Shown: positions 35,799 to 45,600 of the stretch, piece by piece
Numbering within the stretch: the first letter of the stretch is position 1
How the letters are laid out: every line of letters starts with the position of its first letter
DNA from: Leuctra nigra
Lineage: Eukaryota; Arthropoda; Insecta; Plecoptera; Leuctridae
NCBI GenBank assembly: GCA_934045905.1
Contig: OW203766.1
Location: 25,724,309-25,788,308, forward strand
Length of the DNA: 64,000 nucleotides
Direction: 5' to 3'
The notes under the pieces: model-generated
What the model was told of the DNA's origin: nothing
Seen by the model: the letters and a program-made list of their open reading frames with translations, nothing else
Databases searched by the model: none
Program-made: the position numbers and the translations under genes

Positions 35799-36332
35799 AA
35801 GGTGATACTAGCGCTCGGCCGTTTTAGAAAATTGAGAGAGAACAATTGTTTCATAAGTGAGTGTTACTTTTACAGGATGTTCACATGATCAGTCTGATTG
35901 TATATTAGTAGCCATTTTTAATTTTTGCTTATTGCATCGTTAATTAGGCGCGGTTGTTCAGCAAAACCGCGCAAAACGATGAAATTTGCGATACGATTAG
36001 AGACCAAACCCGTAAACCAATTGATCTCAAATTTTAATCATGATTAGATAAAAGACAAACTTAGGGTTATCCCTTGGCACATTTTTTAAATTTAATTTTA
36101 TACGGCGCCCAGGGAGACGAGAAAATAGCAAATTTTTCACCAAAAATCAACTAATTAATACTAATTAACGAAACAAAAAATTAAAAATGTACCAAGGGAT
36201 AACCCTAAGTTTGTCTTTTATCTAATCACGATTAAAATTTCAAATAATTTGGTCTACCCATTTCGTCTCCAATCGTATCGCAAAAAGTGTCTACAAAAAA
36301 CAGCAAAATCGCTCGCGCTTGCAGCACCTTAA
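35799..36332 (+). mobile_element. Palindromic element with AAGGTG...CACCTT ends, copy 1
   Basis: The ends aaggtgatactagcgctcgg and gctcgcgcttgcagcacctt are inverted repeats. The centre is a long palindrome around aaacttagggttatcccttgg / ccaagggataaccctaagttt. An inverted copy lies at 57241-57766. About 530 bp. Confidence 0.8.
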
Positions 36333-36414
36333 TATTTTGTTTTTACTCCTAATATTCTTCAATTAAAGTTATTCAATTATTGTTTGTCCTTTCATGTTCA
36401 AACTTATTAAGGTC

Positions 36415-36900
36415 CAGGTTTACGATACTCTGCTAAAACCAATAATTACAATAAACTTAATTTTTGTGAACTTGTTGATATTTATGCCATCAATTCCTGA
36501 AAAAATTATAAACTTCTCGTGTCTAGTTTCTGAGATAATTTGAGTTTTCTCCCCCATGTTATCTTATGGCAGCCAAGTAAAACCGAGACATTTTTAAGCT
36601 ATACCTATTGAAGTTCAAATTTTTTTGCACCGATAGATTTGAACAAAAAACTTTTTCTTGTAGATATACGGACGTACTCTCAGGAAAGAAATTGAAATCA
36701 ATTCCAACGTGTTCTATTTTTAAAAGTTAGAAACCAAATTCGAAATGATTCACTATCTCCACTGTTTAAGCTTTGCTCATTCTCTAATAACATAAAATTA
36801 AAACCTCACTTTTGGACTGGAGTTGCAAACTAAATGACATAAAAATAATCTTTTATACTTAAATATAGTTGCAATATTGAAAAGCGTTTTTTGAACTTAT
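36415..36900 (-). repeat. Dispersed repeat, inverted partner of 41220-41660
   Basis: Contains tctagtttctgagataattt, ttatcttatggcagccaagt and ggagttgcaaacta, which recur in reverse at 41220-41660. The two copies are diverged and lie about 4.3 kb apart in opposite orientation. Confidence 0.6.
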
Positions 36901-38091
36901 ACTTTCAAAAAAAAATAATTGTATGTATCGATCTCTCTATAGCCACCGCGAATTCATGATTTTGTTCATGCATATCACCATTTCCATATTCAAATAATTT
37001 AGTGTGTAAAATCCAAGTACTTAATTAAATAAATTATTGTGTCATACTACTGTTATGATAACTTCCATGAGCAATGCTCGTAAAAGTGAATTATTTTATG
37101 AAGAACTCAAAAACTATTTTTCCCAGAATTTAACATCATTAAAGTCGTTATTAAACTTCGAACTACACAATTTCCATTCCACACACAGACATTTGCTTCG
37201 AGTGCTCTAAATACAACATCCCAATCATTCCTACACACTTTTTAACAACCTATCACTTCCTGGAAAATCTAACAAGATTTTCATTAATTTCCTCCAAGCT
37301 CCACAGTGTGCATATCAAGTAATTTGATCTCATTACGAATTCTATGAAGTCGGTGTTATAAACAAGTGTTAGAATAGCACTGGGGCTGTAACCCCGTGTA
37401 ATATTGCATTAGGAAGACCGCAGCGCCGCCATGTATACGTGCGGGAGATGCTGCAAGCTGGGATTCTAATCTAATGGCCGCTAGAATGACGTCATTCCCG
37501 TGGTGTGGGATTTAATATAACACTGTGTGGCAAAGAGACTGAAAATGTTACGGGATGTTTTGTGTAAGGTGAGGATGAGGACAAATAATTCGGAACAATT
37601 TTAATGTTACTGATTCAAATACAAACTTGAAGTTTCATTTGGAAATATGATACGATAATCATGTTGCGATATTTTGGGAGTAACATAAATTAAAATGTAA
37701 TGACCTGATTTCAAAATTATTTTCAGAACAATTTAAAATGTCAGAGCCGATCTTGATTTGACGTTGTGATTGTTGATAAACTATACTGGCTGGATGTGCA
37801 CGAACGCGGATCTAGAGATTCTCAAATGAATCTCGGTTTACAGAAAATTGGAACACTTATAAACAAAACAGTGTCTAGAATTTTATTCAACATCGGTTCT
37901 CACTCGACGTATGTATTGAAATCAGCACGTATTGATACTTCAACTGATATGTCAGTGGCCTTACTTCAGATTAATTTGCGATTGTCTGTGATTGTAGAGA
38001 CTATGAGACCACGCAACAATTTATGTTTTTTCGCGAGTTGATAATAACTTGAACTGACTTCGCTACCATTTCCAGAAAAGTGTCGTGCCGA
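36901..38091. other. Non-coding, nothing assigned
   Basis: AT-rich with one GC-richer patch near 37380-37510 (gcagcgccgccatgtatacg, atgacgtcattc). No exon is supported. Confidence 0.45.
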
Positions 38092-38388
38092 CAAATTCGA
38101 AAATTCGAAGAAAAAACGCCCTTTGGGGCAATAATTGGAATATTATTTGATTCAGTTTGTTCATTTTAGAGTCCCCAAATCACTATCATATCGTCGAAAT
38201 TCTAAAAAAAGCGCCCTGCGGGGCAACAACGGGGGGGCTTCGTCAAAATATCAAAATAAACTATAGTAATTCAATTTATTATTTTCGGTGTATTATATTT
38301 GATTGCCTCACTGCGTCTCCCATTATTATCTAATTTATAAATTTTTGGGAAATTGGCTCCTTCATCACAAAATGGTTGCCGACCCCTG
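38092..38388 (+). mobile_element. hAT-type element, 5'-truncated copy
   Basis: It matches 1420-1726 from aaaattcgaa(g)aaaaaacgc to the terminal ggttgccgacccctg. The left terminus is missing. Confidence 0.75.
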
Positions 38389-39501
38389 GTATAAACCAAT
38401 ACCCAGTCTATCAGGTCAATTCTACAGATAACACTTATTTCTCGGTGTAAACCCGATCGTTATCTCATTCACTGTTGTGTTAGTGTAAGACAAGATCTCG
38501 AGGTTCAATCAGCTCCATCAAAGACGCTCTGAAGCTGTGTGTAACAGTCTTGTATTGTATCTCAAACTCTCGGTTCCCATCGGTTTCTTTACAACTTCTT
38601 GTCGATCAATTCCTCGGACGAAAAGAAACTTCACCCGCGCCTTTTGTAATCTGAGGGAACCTGAGAGGCCAACTTCAAAAGCGCTGTGTTTCTTTTGAAG
38701 CTAAGATTCGGTTTTAATCGATTAACAAATCGAATAATCATCGATTTATCTTTTAGCAAAAATAATGGATTTTTGCTATTGCTGTTTAAAAAACTGGTCC
38801 TGCAAGAGGTCAAATAATATGTTTATGCTTCTTGATTCTTTCAAGCTTTTAACTAATGTTTAATCTCCTTTCTGGAGTTTACATTTTCTTAACAATTTTC
38901 ATTATTATATATTTTCAGTATATGTTCATTTCAAAATGTCAAGTACTTAAAAAAAGATTTCTCCAAGATAACTATTAAAAATAATGAAATAAGCTGTGAT
39001 GTAATATATTTTTCTCAAAAAGTAAAACACAAATAGATGAGATTTTCATTATTTTAACTTAAATTTCAAACTAACTTGATTTCTGAATAGGATGCTTTTG
39101 TTATTCTATTGTTTCTTTGGGTACTTTGTTTTCACTTGTGATTTTAAAATGTAGTTAGCCAACTTGTTTTTTGTTCTTTATTGTGCTGGGCGGGAAGATA
39201 GAATTCAACACAATGTTGATAGGGATATTTAGTTTTATACTGTTGCCGGCACTGACCTTTACAGCTGAGTGTGATCGTGTTTATCATCTGCCAGTTCGAC
39301 CATGTGAAAAGTAAACGTAAAGTAACAATATAATTACGAGCTATTTACTGAACTCTAGTAAGTAACGTTCATTATGTTTCTGAAATAGCCGTTCCATATT
39401 ATCCATGACCAATAAACTGTATTCTCTCAGGAATGCATCTGCTAGATGGAACTAGCACAACGGAACTAGCATAGCTGCAGACGGCCTTGTGAGATGTGAT
39501 T
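38389..39501. other. Non-coding, nothing assigned
   Basis: No repeat family or exon recognised. Confidence 0.45.
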
Positions 39502-39538
39502 GTGACGTCAGGGATCTGTTGGCTGTTGCCATGGTAAC
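39502..39538 (+). promoter_or_regulatory. CRE next to an RFX/X-box palindrome
   Basis: TGACGTCA at 39503-39510 is followed 14 bases later by GTTGCCATGGTAAC at 39525-39538, a perfect fit to the X-box form GTNRCC-AT-RGYAAC bound by RFX factors. X-boxes mark ciliary and sensory-neuron genes in animals. No adjacent gene could be identified, so this is a candidate only. Confidence 0.4.
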
Positions 39539-40726
39539 GATGACAACAAGAGTATAGGTGAGTTCAAATTTGTATCATAGAACGCTTTGGATTTTGGTGA
39601 AAAAACGCGACACTCGTTTTACGTTGTGATGACATGCGTTTTTTTCACGCTTTTATATTGGGAGCAATTTGTCAGCTATTTTAAAGCTGTAAGTTGATTA
39701 ATTTTGTTGGTTGTTCGTGTTTGTATTTGTGAGTATGCGTTTTTTCACAAACATTCTATGATCTTACATAGTTACAGGCCTTACGTACATTTGACCAAAT
39801 TTATATTTAAGGACATTGATGAAATATTTCTGAATTTTGATTTTTTTCTTTATTTTTAATGTTATAGTTCATTTTTTAAACTTTTGTGTTCATTTTTTAT
39901 TATATTTTTCTAATTTTTACTTAGTTTTTTTTAAACTGTAGGTACAGCAACATTACAACATTCACAACTTATAATATCAACATTGAAAGCATTGAATGGC
40001 ATTGAAAAGTCGAATTCCATTTTACAAAAAGTTAGATTTCATAAAAGTGTTGGTCACGCGGATAATCAGCTCAGTGGTTAATGAATTTAAAAAAAATACA
40101 CATTCAATAATAAAAGCAGCACAAATCTTACTAGTACAGATTTTGCCACATAAAGGTAATATTGAAACAAGATTACATTTTTGGTTTATGGAACATCAGT
40201 ATTATTACTTTATGGTATTATTTATCTCAAATAATAATTCTCAATAACTTTTTTAATATTATTTGATTATACCAAGTTTCCAATATTTTTGGTAGAGGAT
40301 AGACCTAGTTTACAACTCAACTGCTAGAATTAACTAGAATTGCTAGAATTAACTAGAGCAATTATACTTTTTAACAGGTTACCTACCAAGACTTCAGTTA
40401 TTAATATTTCCAGCTTTGCACGGATCCTGTTGTCATCTTATAATCTTGCTCCCCCCCCCCAATCTCCTCTTCCTCCAGTTTCTTCGCCATAAAGTTCCAA
40501 ATGTCCTCCAACCACCGTTCCTCTTCAACTACTTCCACCCTTTCACACGTTATTCAATCGAACTCGTGCACTTTGCTCTTGATCTTCCAACAATTCTGTA
40601 CCTTTCATCATTCACTGCTTCAAACTTTCTTGTATGCATTTTTTCATTTGCAGTATCCCAATAAATAAGTGTGAATTACACTTGGAGAAGATTCTATAGT
40701 ATTATTATTCAGCCTAAAATAATACG
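39539..40726. other. Non-coding, nothing assigned
   Basis: Very AT-rich. A C run of about 10 lies at 40451-40460. No gene is supported. Confidence 0.45.
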
Positions 40727-40941
40727 TACACTTGGCCAAACAAAACTTGAACGTTCAATAAATCTGATAGGCTGATAAATGTAAGATCGCACCATCAGAA
40801 GTCAGTCTAAGCGATCTCATTGTCTCACTCTAGTAGGTGACCTCACATTTCAATGATAATAACAAGCTTTGATTGGTTATGGGACATGACCAGCAGTCAT
40901 TCAAATTTGGTCAACGTTCAAGTTTTGTTTGGCCGAGTGTA
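40727..40941. mobile_element. Tc1/mariner-like MITE with TA flanks
   Basis: cacttggccaaacaaaactt (then gaacgtt) and its complement ending ggccgagtg form near-perfect terminal repeats of about 28 bp. Both are bounded by TA, the target dinucleotide of Tc1/mariner elements. 215 bp, non-coding. Confidence 0.8.
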
Positions 40942-41219
40942 CCTAATAAAAGGTAAGAACTTAATGATATGTAAATCATTTTTATTATAACGCATATTTT
41001 TTGTTAACCGATACAAGTGCAAAAATACTACGCCACTTCTTCACATTGGAATAGAAATTATGCGATAACAACACCCAGAACATCACTTTATTCCTTTATT
41101 CGATCTTGGTAATAAACATTCTAATAATAATTAGAAACAAATCACAGCTCATCTGATTTTAACCTGGCGCGATCATTCGATATAGCACATTTTTATTTAT
41201 TTTTAAATTTACCATTTAA

Positions 41220-41660
41220 AACAAAACTTTTTATAACAGTTAAACTATATTGAAGTGTAAAATACTCATTTAATGTCCTGTAGTTTGCAATTGCCGCCCA
41301 ATAATAATTTCAATTTTATGTCTTTTGAGTATGAACAAGGTATAGGAAAATCACTTCGAATTTGGTTAATAACTTTTAAAAAAGCACACGTTGGTATTGT
41401 TTTCAATATTTTCCTGATAGTATGTCCACGTCCACCAGTTTTTTTTAAAAAATCTAACGGTACAAAACAATTAGAACTTCATTTTAGCTTAAAAATGACT
41501 CTACTTTGCTTGGCTGCCATAAGATTAACAGGATAAAATTCAAATTATCTCAGAAACTAGACAGGATAATTGTGTCACATTTTTCCAGGGATGTGTATGG
41601 CATGATTATCCATAAGAACACACACAAATATGAAGATCTGAGACTATGCCTCGAGGGATT
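41220..41660 (+). repeat. Dispersed repeat, inverted partner of 36415-36900
   Basis: Shares tagtttgcaa, tggctgccataagattaaca and aattatctcagaaactaga with the complement of 36415-36900. A short frame inside (41273-41536) is incidental. Confidence 0.6.
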
Positions 41661-41808
41661 GCGCCACCTCTTCAGTTTTTATTGAATTTTTTACAACTCG
41701 CACAATGAGTTTGAGACACTTACAATAATTTGAATGCTTTCTTCAAATAACGACTTAACTTGGTCTTGCCTAGGTACTTTAAAAATAGTAAATATACACA
41801 TTTATTGC

Positions 41809-42535
41809 CAGTGTTGTGACTTATCTAGATAAAATTATCTAGATAATTATCTAGATATTTTTTTTATCTTTAATCTTATCTCTAGATAAATAAATAATTG
41901 ATTATCTTTATCTTTATCTAGATAAAAAACATAAAATTAAAAAAAGGGAATTTGTTTGTATGACCATAGGTACAATGCACGATAACCTCAAATGTCAGAT
42001 CATAAGTAAAAGGAAAATCATCTCGTTTAGCCCCATTTTATAAAAACTGGAGTTCAGAATTCAGGATTTGAAAATAATTGGGAAACAATAGCATTTGGTA
42101 ACAAAATACTGTTATCTATTACAATTATCTAGATAATTATTTTTATCTTTATCTATTATCTAGATTATTTCTTAGAAATGTATCTATTATCTTATTTGGC
42201 AGGTTATCTTTATCTTTATCTTTATCTAGGTAGATAAAAATAAAATTATCTAAACACCACACTGTTTATATACTATATTATTACTAAAACTTATACATAA
42301 CGTAGAGTCAAACATTTCAAAATCGAGTTCAGAATTCAGGATTTGAAAATAATTGGGAAACAATAGCATTTAGTAAAAAAAAAACTGTTAGCTATTACAA
42401 TTATCTAGATAATTATTTTTTATCTTGATCTATTATCTAGATTATTTCTTGGAAATGTATCTATTATCTTATTTGGCAGGTTATCTTTATCTTTATCTAG
42501 GTAGATAAAAATAAAATTATCTAATCACCACACTG
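41809..42535. mobile_element. hAT-like TATCTAGATAA element upstream of the NACHT gene
   Basis: It begins CAGTGTTGTGACTTATCTAG and ends ...TAGATAATTTTA-type sequence plus CACCACACTG (inverse CAGTGTGGTG), a hAT-style terminus. One end lies at 42264 and, because of a later duplication, a second at 42535. The interior is dominated by tatctagataa and tatcttta units. The left octamer tttattgc and right octamer tttatata agree only partly, so the target duplication is not confirmed. Confidence 0.55.
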
Positions 42536-42597
42536 TTTATATACTATATTATTACTAAAACTTATACATAACGTAGAATCAAACATTTCAAAATCGA
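42050..42597 (+). repeat. 275-bp tandem duplication abutting the start codon
   Basis: Copy 1 (42050-42324) and copy 2 (42325-42597) both begin gagttcagaattcaggattt and run to catttcaaaatcga. They differ at a handful of bases and small indels. The unit contains the 3' part of the TATCTAGATAA element plus about 60 bp of gene-proximal DNA with ttatatactata. Copy 2 ends six bases before the ATG at 42603. Confidence 0.9.
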
Positions 42598-42602
42598 CCA
42601 AT

Positions 42603-45600
42603 ATGTCCACAGAAACATCATTCCTCATGGAATTCCTGAAGTTGCCCGGCGCCGCCGACTTGTCCGGCCAGAAGTACGAATACAAGATGGCGTCGCTCTT
42701 GTTTCTACGCGGTGTCAATCTCACTGATGGCTTCTTCATGGGCACGAACGTGGCCGGCGCAGGCGCGTTCGATGATGTCGTATTCAAATACAGACTAAAA
42801 GGCGAGCAAGATTTCAGGACATGCTTTTTACAGTTTAAACATAACGAGAAAGGTAACAAGATAATCGCTCTCGATCAGCTTTTAAAACCTTCTGGGGATT
42901 ACAGTATGTTAAAATATTATAAATCATCGTGTGAAGTAGCGAAGAATGTGGAAAGTGATGTTTACAAGAGAACAGGACTGTTTGATGTTAACTTTAGTAA
43001 TTGTGACTTTGTGATATATACGAACGCGAAGATTGAGAAGTCTCTACCGGGAGGTGAAGCAGTGAACGTGGACGCAGCTTTTGCCGCGAGAACACAGATA
43101 TTTGCTACGAACAACGTGAACTCTCAGCCGTCACTCTTGAATGATTCTAAAATCACGGTGATTAAAACCGAATGTGAGAAGTTGCTCGATGGGAAGAAGA
43201 ACGACAAAGAATTGAAAGAGCTGCAGGATATTGTGACGAAACATCCAGTGGAAGAGTTTCTGCGGACCCTGCAGTGGTTCACCAGACAAGCGTCCCAAGA
43301 CCAGCTGGATGATCTCATAAAAGAAGAAATCAGGATGGCCTTGGAGACCGCCGAAGAGGACACTGAAACGATTGCTAAGCTGTTTGTTGAAATGATACAA
43401 CATTGGTGGGAAGAGAAGGAAAAATCGCAAGTGCTCACTGAGACTGCGCAGTTGTGGAGACAACTCGTCGACTCGCGACTTAGTCTCATGAACGCTTCGA
43501 TGAGACAGAAGAGGAGTGAATGTAGCATCAGTTTCTCAGACGAGGAGATCGAGTCCTTCAAGCAATCATTGTCCGGGAGTTTTGTTAATGTGACATCAGT
43601 TACTTCCACGTTGACCAGCGTGAAGATTGCCCAGGTGTTGGAGAAGTATCACCACACACGCTTCATCTTGATGGACCAAGACGCCCTGTTGCCATGGAGA
43701 CGAGAGGTCTTGCGCGCGTGGCGGAGTGCGTGGTGTGACGTGCTGGCGATAGAGTGCAGCGCTGATGCATTGCCACTAGCGGATGAGCTGAGTAACGCAT
43801 TACCAGGCAAGAAGCTGATTCTCCTCACCAGATCCGCTCTTCCAGGCTACGACTCTTTCCAGGACAACTTCAACTGGGGACAACTGGAAGTGACGTCACA
43901 GAACCAACTTCTGGAGAAGGAAGTCGATTTCCAGGGGTGTGACGTAAGTCTCGGTTCCTTGGTTGGAGAAGACTGCAATGTCCTGACGGGTGATGTTATT
44001 AGTCAAGTTCTGACTCCTGGAATGAAGCTGTCAATCGGCAAGAAACTCGCCGACAAGATCGCGCATTTCATCCCGCGCAGCTTGGAGAGACGCGATTACC
44101 TCAAGAATCAAGTCTTCAATATGGCGAACGAAATTGATTATTTCGTCGTAAGCGACGTTACGCAAGAACATGTCGCAGAACTTGAGCTTGCTTACGACGC
44201 GAAGTTGAGCAAGTTTCATCAGTTTCATCAAGACGAAGTGTCGCAAAACTTCTTTTGGATCGACGGCTCATTCACCCCAGACGACTTTACAATATTCTGT
44301 GAGAAAATTTCAAACAGAAACGTCCACTGGCTGTCAATGGACAAGAACAACTGTCTGTATTGGAAACAATCGTTCAACGACAATTCCGTTATCAAGCGGA
44401 ACATTGATCCGACCATGAAGAGAATGATCAGAGCTGAAGACCTAGTCGAGAGAATTGTCCTCGTGACTGCTGATCCAGGGATGGGTAAAAGCAGCCTCGT
44501 CACACACTTAGCGCAGGAAGCAAAGGAAAAGAACAGATCGCAATGGGTGATACGGATCAATCTAAATGATGTTACAACAATACTAGAAGAACAGACAGAG
44601 CAGTATTTTGACAGTCTTGAAAATGTGATCGAGTTCTTGTTGTCAACGGCTGTAATCGATGACTGTACATTTGCAGGAGAAATCCTTCGATCACGCCTGA
44701 TGTCTTTTGGAAGTGTGAGTATATATTTAGACGGTTTTGACGAAATATGTCCAGATTACGATGATAAAGTAACAAATATGATCAAGAAATTAATGCAGCT
44801 AAAAGCCTCGACTATCTGGCTGACCTCGAGAATCGTTATGCAACACCATTTGGAAAGTACACTCGATGTCACTTGCTACTCCATTAAACCATTTTCAAGG
44901 CAAAACCAACTGAACTTCCTTGTTCAATATTGGAACGCAAGGAAATTCAACGAGATCAATGACAAAATGTTGAGACAGTTTGCGGCGAGACTGTTGACCC
45001 TTGCGTCTGTTTCACTGAAGGATAAGGAAAGAGGACTAACGGGTGTACCATTGCAATGTCTCATGCTAGCCGAAGCGTTCGCAGATGATTTGATGAATTA
45101 CGTAAAGACAGGAGACCTGGCCCTTCCACAACGTCTAAATTTGCTTCAGCTGTATGAAACATTCGTATCGAAGAAAGTCGACATCATGTACAAAGATAAA
45201 CACCAGATGGACACCTCAAAGCCAGGATATATTCAAGTAAAGAAAAGAGAGAACAAACATATGATGAAGTTGCATACGCACGCTGCGATTATATTGCTTA
45301 TTTCACAAAACGATATGAAATTTTTGAAACTGCTAAACATCAATAAAATCAGAATGACTTTGTCAAGTTTTACAGAAAGTGACGAGAAGACAGGAATGAT
45401 TGATGGAATGCGAGACGAAAAGCCTAGATTCATTCATCGCACCTTTGCTGAGTACTTCTTAGCTGTGTGGTTATCAGAAAACTTTTCATCAAGCTCTGAT
45501 TTCATCGAGCAACGTCTTTTTCAACCCAACTTCGCAACAGTTCGCCAATTCTTTGACCGACTCCTTGCTAGAGACTGTGCGCTGCACAACGCGGTGGTAA

